A stretch of DNA of 64,000 nt from an uncultured bacterium (lineage in GTDB: Bacteria > Spirochaetota > Leptospiria > Leptospirales > Leptonemataceae): contig CALFVU010000010.1 in NCBI GenBank assembly GCA_937928085.1, positions 1-64,000 on the forward strand, written 5' to 3'. Positions within the stretch are counted from its first letter, which is position 1, and each line of letters begins with the position of its first letter. Below, piece after piece: positions 53,505-61,816 of this stretch. Below the pieces are notes generated by a model. It was not told the origin of the DNA and did no database searches. It was given only the letters and a program-made list of their open reading frames with translations. Both the position numbers and the translations under genes were made by a program.

Positions 53505-55541
53505 ATGGCAGGTAGTCAATTTCCTAAAAGTCCTAATAAAATAGACCCTGTAATTCCCAGTGCAGTGGCTTCTCGAACGTCACTAGTTTGGGAAGGGCGG
53601 AACAAAATAGCTGAATCAAAAAAAATTATTGATGATGCAGCGGTAAGAGTTAGGGATTTTGTGCAAACCAAGCTTCCACCAGAAATAACTAAAGATGTAG
53701 ACATAATGGCTAGCATCGAAGATAAAATCTACAATTATGTAAACCAAGCATATGTAAATATGTTTAATCGGTATACGATCACGGTAGAAGACGAAATGAT
53801 GAAGAAAGTTCGAGATTTTATTGATAAAGAAGAACTTCGAGCTCTTGCTAGATATACGCCTAGAGAAATTTCTGAGTTAATCGATAAGCTTGCAGGTGCA
53901 GATAAATTTAACACAGGAGAAGTAGAAAAATCAATTATTAACATGTATGGACACCTACAAGGACACATTCAAAGAGGTGTAAATGATTTAGAAAACGAAA
54001 CAAATGCAATTTTAAGACAAAAAACAGACGTAGGTGCCTTTGTAAGAGGAGAAAATGCATATTCAATTGTAAAATGTGTATTTAAGGATAACTTATATAA
54101 GCCAAAAACTGTAACAGATATTAAATTATCTATCAATATATTGGATTCTGAATTAATTTCTCCAATATTTCATTATCAAACTACAGTAGAATATTTACTC
54201 AAAGACACACTAGCTAAACACATAATGGAACTTATCGATCGAGAAGTAGAAAAACTAAAAGAAGAAATTATAGATTCTGGAAGACCCGAATTAACAGATA
54301 GTGAAGTCATGTTCGAAAAAATAAAACTTGTAGATAAATACACAGATGATAATCCATCTGATCCGAATTCTAAAAGATATGCTATTTTAGCTAAGAAATT
54401 TTTAGATAAAATCGAAGGTTTAAGAGCAGAAATTGATCAAGAAGATTATGATCCTCTAAACATGAGAGAAAGAATTAAAGCAATTATTGATGATGAAAAT
54501 ATCAGGAATCGGGGATTTAATACAGCAGTGAATACTATCACTTCGATTTTAGATACTTCTAAATTAGGATATCAAGTATGCGATAACAAAAAAAATGCAA
54601 GAGAATGTTTAATTAGAGAATACGAAGATGAAGACGAAACACAACTACCGGATGAAAGATATTCTATTCGTTTAGTTTATTATGATCAATCTCAAATCAG
54701 AGAACTAAAAAGAATTTATGATACCAGAATGAATGCTTTTATTAGAGAAGTAGATGCAGTTTATGATGTTGTGGAAGAACTATATCAGAGAAGTAAAAAA
54801 AAATTTGGAAGTTTTAAAAAGCTCATTAAAGATTTCGAAGATTTAGCTGAATCTATAATGCCATCAAAATGGGTTAAAGAAAGAAAAGCGTTAAATTCTG
54901 ATCCAGACGAAATTCAATGGAATAAATTAAAATATAGAGATCCAGTAAATACTTTTGTAGAAAAAAATAATAGAACTTATACTACCGAAATCAAAAATAC
55001 ATCCCAAAAATTGAAAGAATTAAAAGAGAGACTCCAAACTATGTATGGATACCAAAATCCAGTGGAAAGAGTTGTAGTAGAAGAAAGGATTAATCTTTTA
55101 GAAAGACAATTTAATAAATTTATTTACGAAATCAATCCACATCATCTTCAACCAGGTCTATTGCTAGACATTGATATAAGCACAAATAAGAGAAAACAAT
55201 ACATGATGAAAGCAATGGCAAATGTACTTAATGAATTTCTACATAGCATTTCTAAAGGTTTTGCTGATGCTGCATTTGCTACATTCAAACGAAGAAGATC
55301 TACAGTTCGTTCAGACGAAGAAATGTCATTTAAAACAGATTCAGAAGTGGATGCTCAATTAAGAAAATTAAGTGCTCAGTATGTTACACCCACAGAATCT
55401 AGTCCATCTATAGAATCAGGAAGCGAAATCTCAACACCAAAAGAAAATTCAACTTCTAATTCTTCGATAAAAGGCTCAGCTGATGTTACTCCTAAATCTT
55501 ACGAAGATAAATTAAAAGATATGGGTCTAAAAGAACTATAA
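53505..55541 (+). CDS. cfpA: Cytoplasmic filament protein A
   Basis: A 678-residue soluble, helical, highly charged protein. The length equals that reported for treponemal CfpA, the subunit of the ribbon of cytoplasmic filaments that runs under the flagella in many spirochaetes; loss of it in Treponema impairs division and chromosome partition. Sequence fits what I remember of the family, with long helical stretches and a Ser-rich C-terminal tail (about 640-670, PTESSPSIESGSE). GGAGG precedes the ATG at good spacing, fitting strong expression. It is followed by a hairpin with a T tract and then a four-gene cluster. Confidence 0.78.
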   Translation: MAGSQFPKSPNKIDPVIPSAVASRTSLVWEGRNKIAESKKIIDDAAVRVRDFVQTKLPPEITKDVDIMASIEDKIYNYVNQAYVNMFNRYTITVEDEMMKKVRDFIDKEELRALARYTPREISELIDKLAGADKFNTGEVEKSIINMYGHLQGHIQRGVNDLENETNAILRQKTDVGAFVRGENAYSIVKCVFKDNLYKPKTVTDIKLSINILDSELISPIFHYQTTVEYLLKDTLAKHIMELIDREVEKLKEEIIDSGRPELTDSEVMFEKIKLVDKYTDDNPSDPNSKRYAILAKKFLDKIEGLRAEIDQEDYDPLNMRERIKAIIDDENIRNRGFNTAVNTITSILDTSKLGYQVCDNKKNARECLIREYEDEDETQLPDERYSIRLVYYDQSQIRELKRIYDTRMNAFIREVDAVYDVVEELYQRSKKKFGSFKKLIKDFEDLAESIMPSKWVKERKALNSDPDEIQWNKLKYRDPVNTFVEKNNRTYTTEIKNTSQKLKELKERLQTMYGYQNPVERVVVEERINLLERQFNKFIYEINPHHLQPGLLLDIDISTNKRKQYMMKAMANVLNEFLHSISKGFADAAFATFKRRRSTVRSDEEMSFKTDSEVDAQLRKLSAQYVTPTESSPSIESGSEISTPKENSTSNSSIKGSADVTPKSYEDKLKDMGLKEL

Positions 55542-55547
55542 AATAAA

Positions 55548-55586
55548 GGTCGTGGGTTTAAGCCTACGAACCTACGATCTTCTTTT
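55548..55586 (+). terminator. Hairpin between cfpA and the downstream cluster
   Basis: GGTCGTGGGTT (55548-55558) pairs with AACCTACGATC (55569-55579) over 11 bases with two G-T pairs, followed by TTCTTTT. The next gene's GGAGG is only a few bases beyond. It may end most cfpA transcripts while allowing some readthrough, which would set the ratio of CfpA to the cluster proteins. Confidence 0.65.
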
Positions 55587-55599
55587 ATGGAGGTAAAAC

Positions 55600-56523
55600 A
55601 TGATAAGTAAAATTTATTTTTCAACAGCAAAAAGAGAAATCTATAATAAGCTATTAAAATATATGGTCTTTACAACAAATATAGTTGAAAGATTTGAAAA
55701 AGGAGAAAATTTAGCAGACATACTTAATGAATTTCTAGCTCAAGGACTACTTATAAAGGATCAATTGCCATCAATATTAAGACTAATTTTAGTGGAACGA
55801 TCAAAATTGCCGTATATTGATACAAATTTAAATAATAGTTTTTCGGACTTCAGTAACATGACAAAGTATTTTCAAAAGTGGAATGCACTGGATTTAGTAG
55901 TAGCATACTATCATCCAACCTATGGCTTACTAGTGATTAATCCTAAAAATCAAAGTCATTGGGATAAAGTTCATGAACTTAAAAAAGATGAGTATTTAAT
56001 TGTATATGGAAGAACCAAAATAGGTAATAATCAAATCGCTCTAAAAGGAATTCAAGCTTTTTTTTCCTTAATAGAAAATAAATTACCAGAAGAGGATCCT
56101 CAGTTTATTTTACCAGAAGTACAAGAAATCAAAAAAGAACCAGAACCTTCCAAAGATAAAACTATTGAAACAAAAAAACAAGATTTATCGGGTATGAATA
56201 TAACACCCAAGTATTCTGTACAAGTTACAAATGAATTATTCCATAATGGTAATGTAGAAGCTTGGAAAAATATTATAGAAGCATATCATACAAAATATCC
56301 TGAATGCAAAGTAATTGTTTATCACGAAGGAGAATTAATTCAAGATTTGAATTCTCTTTTTAAATGGGGTAAAGTAAAGCATGGTGGTGTAATTATGTTT
56401 CAGGTAGTAGGAAAAGATATAAAGGGTGTAAGCCGTTTACAAAAATATTTATATGAAGGGGCATCTCCAAGATTCGAGACATTTCTAAAAAAAGATGTTA
56501 ATAAAGTTTTAAATTTATTTTAA
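55600..56523 (+). CDS. Unrecognised two-domain protein, cfpA-linked cluster gene 1
   Basis: A 307-residue cytoplasmic protein. Residues 1-80 are helical; 90-165 are a beta-rich domain (LVVAYYHPTYGLLVINP, YLIVYGRTKIGNNQIAL); 165-200 are a Glu/Lys/Pro linker; and 205-307 form a compact domain (KYSVQVTNELFHNGNVEAW, IVYHEGELIQDLNSLFKWG, GASPRFETFLKKDVNKVL). No catalytic motif is recognised. GGAGG precedes the ATG. It starts a run of four genes with overlaps or two-base gaps, so the products probably work together. No family assigned. Confidence 0.7.
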   Translation: MISKIYFSTAKREIYNKLLKYMVFTTNIVERFEKGENLADILNEFLAQGLLIKDQLPSILRLILVERSKLPYIDTNLNNSFSDFSNMTKYFQKWNALDLVVAYYHPTYGLLVINPKNQSHWDKVHELKKDEYLIVYGRTKIGNNQIALKGIQAFFSLIENKLPEEDPQFILPEVQEIKKEPEPSKDKTIETKKQDLSGMNITPKYSVQVTNELFHNGNVEAWKNIIEAYHTKYPECKVIVYHEGELIQDLNSLFKWGKVKHGGVIMFQVVGKDIKGVSRLQKYLYEGASPRFETFLKKDVNKVLNLF

Positions 56524-56525
56524 TT

Positions 56526-57239
56526 ATGTTTAGCCAATATTTTAAAGAACAATCTAAATTTCTTTTAGAGTCTTTACATCTTAAGCTTGAAAAAAAAGAA
56601 ATTACCATACCAAAAGAAAAAGATTTAAAACTTTTTAAGGAATTTTATGAATTTATTAAAGATCACATACCACCGGGATTTTCTCTCGCTATGGGAAAAA
56701 TTAGAAATAGAACTCATATACTAAATAAAAATTTCGATTTAATTATTTATAAAAAATGGTGCAAAAATTACCTTAAATTGACCGGCAATCATATTCTTTT
56801 AGACCAAGTTTTTGTTGTAATATCCATAGAAGCAGAATTAACTACAGATGCCTTATTAAGACATATCGAGATAACTAGATCCTTAAAACTAATGTATGCA
56901 ATGGATTATAATCTGTCAGAAGATAGAATTATACCTATTTATTCTATTTTATTTGCATACAAATCTAGAATACCAATTTTATCACATAAATTAGCAATTT
57001 CTCATACATCTCAGGAAAAAGGGATTCCTTTCACACATGAGTTGGATATGGTATGTATTCTTGATGATGGTTTGATTGTAAAAGATTGGGAGCAATCACA
57101 TAATAAAATTATAGAAACAAAAGAGGATACTTTAATGTGGTTCTATATCTTGCTAATTGAGTATTTAGACAGAGATAATGATTTAAAATTAGATTTAAGA
57201 AGCTATATTAAAGAACAAAAAGAATATGCAGAAAAATAA
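56526..57239 (+). CDS. Unrecognised protein with nuclease-like core, cluster gene 2
   Basis: A 237-residue cytoplasmic protein, two bases after gene 1. Residues 50-120 have the order KIRNRTHILNKNFDLIIYKK, then VFVVISIEAELTTDALLRHIE. A D in a strand followed by a strand ending with E is what DUF6602-like and PD-(D/E)XK nuclease-fold proteins show, but the usual E-x-K is E-A-E here, so activity is doubtful. The C-terminal third is helical. Could also be a pure structural protein. Not assigned. Confidence 0.6.
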   Translation: MFSQYFKEQSKFLLESLHLKLEKKEITIPKEKDLKLFKEFYEFIKDHIPPGFSLAMGKIRNRTHILNKNFDLIIYKKWCKNYLKLTGNHILLDQVFVVISIEAELTTDALLRHIEITRSLKLMYAMDYNLSEDRIIPIYSILFAYKSRIPILSHKLAISHTSQEKGIPFTHELDMVCILDDGLIVKDWEQSHNKIIETKEDTLMWFYILLIEYLDRDNDLKLDLRSYIKEQKEYAEK

Positions 57240-58422
57240 AATTTATATTATATTTTTTTTACTATTTTTTTTTATCATTAATTGTAAAAAAGAAAAAGAG
57301 AAAATTGTTCAAGTCCAAAAAGAATACTATATAGTCTTTGATACATCAGGTTCCATGGCTTGGGGACCTTTCGATCATATCAAAAAAAGATTTAACGATT
57401 TTTTTAGTATATTTCATTATGGGGATTTTATATATATTTTATCTTTTGATAAAGAACCTAAGCTTTTACTAACTATAGAGAATTACGATGAATCGAAAAA
57501 AGAAGTAATACTAAAAACCGTTGAAAAATTAAAACCTATAGGGCTTTATACGGACTTTCAAGCTTTGATAGTTTTTTTAAAAGAATTAGTAAATCAAAAT
57601 GCTTTAGAAACAATTGAAGAAAAAGAAGATAAAATCATAACAACAAAAAAAGAACAGTACATTATCATATTAACAGATGGAATAGACGATCCACCAAAAA
57701 AAAGAAAAAAAATCGATATAAAAGAATATGAATCAAAAGAAAAATTATATATTCAAGATCGATATGTTTATTATGTAAGTTTTTCTCAATCAAAAAGTAA
57801 TCAATTAGAATCAGAACTTCAAAATATTTCAGAAAATATAAAGACAATTGAAAGACCGATCATCAAAGACACATCTAATAAAAAACAAACAAAAGATTTC
57901 GAAGGAAAAGAAAACATCGCAATAAGAGATCCTGTAGGAATAGAAGAAATTAAAAAAGATATAGAATTAAAAAACACTTATACAGAGCAAAAGTTTTTAC
58001 AAATCGATGATTTTTTGAAAAATTATGGAATTCATTTATCTTTTCTATTGTTGTTAGTATTATTAGTTCTAATAATAATTTATTATTTTAGGAAAAAAAA
58101 TAAATCCTATAGGCTAGTTGGAGAATTAATCTTTTATGAAAGTGGAAGCCATCCTTCCATGGGAAAAACTATAAAATTATCTAGATTTGAAAAAAATATA
58201 ATTTCGATTGGAAACGATCCAAGTTGTTTAATTAGAATACGTTCCTCTGATTTTCCAAAAAAAATTATTTTTGAAGGAAAAGAAAAAAAAGGGTCGTTTT
58301 ATTTAAAAATACCTAATAGATTCATTAAAGAAATACAATTTTTTACTTCAAAGAAAAATCAATATATTGAATCTGGTGACAAATTTAAAATCAAAAATTA
58401 CATTTTTGAGTATAGGTTATGA
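57226..58422 (+). CDS. Lipoprotein-like VWA protein with a membrane helix and possible FHA-like tail, cluster gene 3
   Basis: A 398-residue protein overlapping gene 2 by 14 bases. Residues 1-20 are a lipoprotein-type signal ending FIINC. The VWA domain (about 33-200) has an intact metal site (VFDTSGSMAWG, later ILTDGIDDPP). A charged linker leads to a membrane helix (about 266-288, LSFLLLLVLLVLIIIYYF). The C-terminal 110 residues are beta-rich (IISIGNDPSCLIRI, FYLKIPNR, YIESGDKFKIKNYIFEY), with spacing like an FHA domain. So the VWA part faces the periplasm and the tail the cytoplasm, where the other cluster proteins lie. Confidence 0.75.
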   Translation: MQKNKIYIIFFLLFFFIINCKKEKEKIVQVQKEYYIVFDTSGSMAWGPFDHIKKRFNDFFSIFHYGDFIYILSFDKEPKLLLTIENYDESKKEVILKTVEKLKPIGLYTDFQALIVFLKELVNQNALETIEEKEDKIITTKKEQYIIILTDGIDDPPKKRKKIDIKEYESKEKLYIQDRYVYYVSFSQSKSNQLESELQNISENIKTIERPIIKDTSNKKQTKDFEGKENIAIRDPVGIEEIKKDIELKNTYTEQKFLQIDDFLKNYGIHLSFLLLLVLLVLIIIYYFRKKNKSYRLVGELIFYESGSHPSMGKTIKLSRFEKNIISIGNDPSCLIRIRSSDFPKKIIFEGKEKKGSFYLKIPNRFIKEIQFFTSKKNQYIESGDKFKIKNYIFEYRL

Positions 58423-60431
58423 TACTAAAGCAAAAAATAAAAATTAATCCATTAGAATTAAGAGGGCAAGATAGGGTTTTTCAAATAGATAGAGATACAG
58501 TATTAATTTATACCGGAATGCATTTAGAAGATGTAAAACCCTTTGCAAGATTAGGAGCAGGAAATGAATATCCAATAACGTATGGTAATTACATAGAAAA
58601 TATCTTACTGCCCGAAAGACATATGTGGAATATTGGTTTGGAAGAAATGTGGCTAAGGACTTCTTTAAATTCTGGAGTATCTAAAATAAGATATATTGGT
58701 GGTAAAGAAATGTTAAGCTATATAAATCGATATTTCGATTTAGAAAATTACCTTACTCTTGGTTCTAAAAAAAAAGATTATATTCCTATTCCAGTAGAAT
58801 ATAAAATATATCAACCTCCGAATCAGAAAGAAATAACTAAAGATAAATCCAGTATTATTTATTTACACACTGGAGAGTTTCAAGTTTTAGTAGGAGGTAG
58901 TAGAGTTTTAGACTCCGCAAATTATTTTAGAACAAGAATCACATTAGATAAAGAATATAGTATCCTACAAAAAATATTAGAGAAAATTCAGAACAAACAA
59001 AATTTAAAAAATTTTAGTTTTTTTTGTTTCGAAGGAGATTCAATTAGTATTTTATTCAATTTTAATTCAGAATTACTAGCGATTAATCCTTTAGAAGAAA
59101 TGCATTATCGTTTATTTGAATTAAAGCTAGATCCAGATTCCATACGAATGGCAATTTCTAATTCTCCTTACTTGCCCGGTTTTGTAGAAATATTTAGACG
59201 TTCTGATATTTTAGAAAAAGAAATTGCAATGTCAACTCCCGATCTGGAAAAACTCACATTATTAAAAAGAACTTATTACTTATCCCGACCAAAATTTTTT
59301 TCTGATGGTTCTACCTTGCCCTATGCGAAATATGTAACCTATTATGACTCTAAAACAAAATCCCATTCAGTACTTATGTTTAGAACAAGAGATGATATAG
59401 AAGAGCAAATTAAAATCTTATTTCCTTTGTTGCAAGAAAAAGAAAATAGAAATTTTGATTATGTAAAAGGCCCTTTTGATTTAGAATTTATAAAAATTGA
59501 TGATATTAAACAGATAAAAACTTTACAGTTTTCTAATTTCTATATTTTATCTCCGGGATTATTACAAGATAAAAAATGGACTAAATTAAATCTACAAAAT
59601 AATTATTTTATTTCTTTAAACAAAGTTCAATATTTTATATCTCAAATCAAAGACTTAAGTGAAATATCGGGATTTATTAATGATTTGTTTGCAAATACCT
59701 TATTTGAAGAATTAATAAAAAGCCTTCTTAATAAGATTACATCTTTTCAATCCTCTGAAGATTTAGTTTCAATTAAAGATGATCTATATTTGATACGAAC
59801 ACAACCAATACCTGATAACAAAATTTTGTTATATAATTTAGCAGAAACGCTAAAATTAGCTCATTTTTTTGCAAACTATCATCAAGAATTACCAAAAAAT
59901 TTAGAATCTTTGTTTATTAAAGTATTGGATAGATTTTCTCATAAAAAATTAAAAATTGGAGATTTTTATCATTTATCAGAAACATTAGAAATTTATCTTT
60001 TTTTTAAAACTTCTGAATTAACCACTTGTTTTCTAAAACAAAAAGAACCGTTATGGTCTATTCAATTGCAATATCCACCTGATCCAGATCATGCTATTGA
60101 ATTGGAGAAAGAATATAGAAAGTATCTTAAGGAACAACATAAACTTATTGATAAAGGCTTAGCCAATTCTTCTGAAAGAGTAGTGCTTGAATTTTTGGAA
60201 AAATTATTAGAAGAAAGAATTTTTTATAATGAACAAAGACTCAAACTGCAAAGTTTAATGGATTCATTAAAACCATCTTTAGAGCTATTAGCAGATTCAA
60301 TTTCTCCAAAACCTAAAAAATTACCGTTTCATTTTAAATTACCTTATTGGTTAAGAATTTTAGTAGAATTTTTAAGAATACCTCAAATGGTTGAGCTGAC
60401 AAAAAATCTTATTGCAAGAATTTTTAAATGA
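58419..60431 (+). CDS. Large unrecognised protein, cluster gene 4
   Basis: A 670-residue cytoplasmic protein overlapping gene 3 by four bases (ATGA). The first 350 residues are mixed alpha/beta (VLIYTGMHLEDVKPFARLGAG, IIYLHTGEFQVLVGGSRVL); 430-640 are helical and charged; and the end (LPYWLRILVEFLRIPQMVE) is an amphipathic helix that could touch the membrane. No catalytic motif or known family is apparent. Its stop is directly followed by the end of a convergent small gene. Its place as last gene in a tightly overlapped run argues for a shared process with genes 1-3. Confidence 0.65.
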   Translation: MILKQKIKINPLELRGQDRVFQIDRDTVLIYTGMHLEDVKPFARLGAGNEYPITYGNYIENILLPERHMWNIGLEEMWLRTSLNSGVSKIRYIGGKEMLSYINRYFDLENYLTLGSKKKDYIPIPVEYKIYQPPNQKEITKDKSSIIYLHTGEFQVLVGGSRVLDSANYFRTRITLDKEYSILQKILEKIQNKQNLKNFSFFCFEGDSISILFNFNSELLAINPLEEMHYRLFELKLDPDSIRMAISNSPYLPGFVEIFRRSDILEKEIAMSTPDLEKLTLLKRTYYLSRPKFFSDGSTLPYAKYVTYYDSKTKSHSVLMFRTRDDIEEQIKILFPLLQEKENRNFDYVKGPFDLEFIKIDDIKQIKTLQFSNFYILSPGLLQDKKWTKLNLQNNYFISLNKVQYFISQIKDLSEISGFINDLFANTLFEELIKSLLNKITSFQSSEDLVSIKDDLYLIRTQPIPDNKILLYNLAETLKLAHFFANYHQELPKNLESLFIKVLDRFSHKKLKIGDFYHLSETLEIYLFFKTSELTTCFLKQKEPLWSIQLQYPPDPDHAIELEKEYRKYLKEQHKLIDKGLANSSERVVLEFLEKLLEERIFYNEQRLKLQSLMDSLKPSLELLADSISPKPKKLPFHFKLPYWLRILVEFLRIPQMVELTKNLIARIFK

Positions 60432-60707
60432 TTAAGGCAAAGTATTCAGTATGTTTTCTATAAAATTTTTATGTTCTAATAAAATTTTTTTTAAAAGTTC
60501 TTTATTGTTTTGCCTTAAACACTCTCTAATCATATCAGCAAAAGAGTTTCGAATTTGTGAATCTAATTTTGCAATATTATTTGGAATAGTGTTTTTTAAA
60601 GCACGATCATTTTTTAGGTCAATTCGAGAAAGTACTTCATCAACATTGGGACCAATTTTTTTGTTGGTTATAAATTTAGCTAAGGTTTCAGGTGTAAATT
60701 CATCCAT
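60432..60707 (-). CDS. Small helical protein, unknown function
   Basis: A 91-residue acidic, helical protein (MDEFTPETLAKFITNKK, NVDEVLSRIDLKNDRALKN, KNFIENILNTLP). Its varied composition, compared with the poor one on the other strand, marks this frame as the real one. It ends one base from the end of cluster gene 4 (convergent). No ribosome site is obvious and no family is recognised. It may be a small regulator or antitoxin-size protein; there is no evidence beyond size. Confidence 0.55.
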   Translation of the reverse strand: MDEFTPETLAKFITNKKIGPNVDEVLSRIDLKNDRALKNTIPNNIAKLDSQIRNSFADMIRECLRQNNKELLKKILLEHKNFIENILNTLP

Positions 60708-60755
60708 AAATAAAAAATACTATAACTATTAGAAATTACAAGAAATTTATAAAAA

Positions 60756-61799
60756 ATGAATGAAATAGAAAAATTACAAAAACAAATTAAAAAATTATAC
60801 GAAGTCTTAGAAGCAAATAGAGATTTGTCTTCAACTTTAAATTTAACGTTAGTTTTAGAGCGTCTATTAGAAAAAGCACGAGAAGTCATAGAAGCAGAAG
60901 CATCCAGCTTAATGTTACTTGACGAAGAAAAACAAGAATTATACTTTCATACTGTTTTGGGAGAAAAAAGTGAACAACTAAAAAAAATAAGACTAAAACT
61001 TGGCGAAGGAATTTCGGGATGGGTTGCACTTAATAAACAACCTGTACTTGTAGAAGACTGTTCTAAAGATCCAAGATTTTATAAAAAAGCGGATCAAACT
61101 TCTGGTTTCCAAACCAGATCTATGATTTGTGTACCTCTTTTGTTTAGAAAAAGAGTATTAGGTACAATTCAAGTATTAAATAAAACAAATCAGCGAAATT
61201 TTAATGAAGAAGATTTAAAAATTTTTCAAATTATGGCAGACCAGGCAGCAATAGCAATAGAGAATGCAAGATTACATACATTAGCTACTATAGACGAAGC
61301 GACAGGTTTGTATAGAAAAGAATACTTTTTAATGAGACTAAAAGATGAATATCAAAGATTTTTAAATACTGGCAATCCCGTGTCAGTTTTAATGATAGAT
61401 ATTGATCACTTTAAGAAAGTAAACACAGAATATGGTCATTTAGGAGGAGATATTGCATTAAAAGAACTTGCAAAAGTAATATTAAATGTTATTAACGAAA
61501 CAAGAGAGGATGATATCGCAGGTAGATATGGAGGAGAAGAATTTTGTGTGCTTTTGCCAAATACTAATGAAAAAAGATCTTTTGAAATTGCAGAAACAAT
61601 AAGACAAAGAATACAAAATCATTCTTTCGACATAGAAGGAAGATTAGCAAAAATTACTATCTCTATAGGAATTGCTAGTTTAGCATTCCATAAAAGTTTT
61701 ATTCATGATTACGAAGATTTAATAAAGCTTGCTGATGAAGCCTTATATATTTGTAAAGACCGAGGAAGAAATTGTTCAGCAATTTATGAAAAAAATTAA
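60756..61799 (+). CDS. GAF-GGDEF diguanylate cyclase
   Basis: A 347-residue cytoplasmic enzyme. A GAF domain (about 20-170) precedes a GGDEF domain (about 178-345). The active-site motif is GRYGGEEF (residues 257-263, GGEEF form) with the metal Asp in MIDIDHFKKVN, so cyclic-di-GMP synthesis is expected. The inhibitory site RxxD (Arg250-Asp253) is also present, indicating product inhibition. The GAF ligand is unknown. It is divergent from the small helical gene and is followed after 17 bases by the PPDK-like gene. Confidence 0.93.
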   Translation: MNEIEKLQKQIKKLYEVLEANRDLSSTLNLTLVLERLLEKAREVIEAEASSLMLLDEEKQELYFHTVLGEKSEQLKKIRLKLGEGISGWVALNKQPVLVEDCSKDPRFYKKADQTSGFQTRSMICVPLLFRKRVLGTIQVLNKTNQRNFNEEDLKIFQIMADQAAIAIENARLHTLATIDEATGLYRKEYFLMRLKDEYQRFLNTGNPVSVLMIDIDHFKKVNTEYGHLGGDIALKELAKVILNVINETREDDIAGRYGGEEFCVLLPNTNEKRSFEIAETIRQRIQNHSFDIEGRLAKITISIGIASLAFHKSFIHDYEDLIKLADEALYICKDRGRNCSAIYEKN

Positions 61800-61816
61800 A
61801 AAAAGGAGGATATACT

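Noticed and set aside
55600..60431. Cluster as a phage-defence system (VWA plus nuclease-like protein)
   Set aside because: There is no recognisable effector, helicase or protease, and it follows a housekeeping filament gene, so a cell-architecture role is the better working idea. Not excluded.
60451..60732. Plus-strand frame opposite the small helical gene
   Set aside because: Ser/Phe/Ile-rich mirror of a better minus-strand protein.
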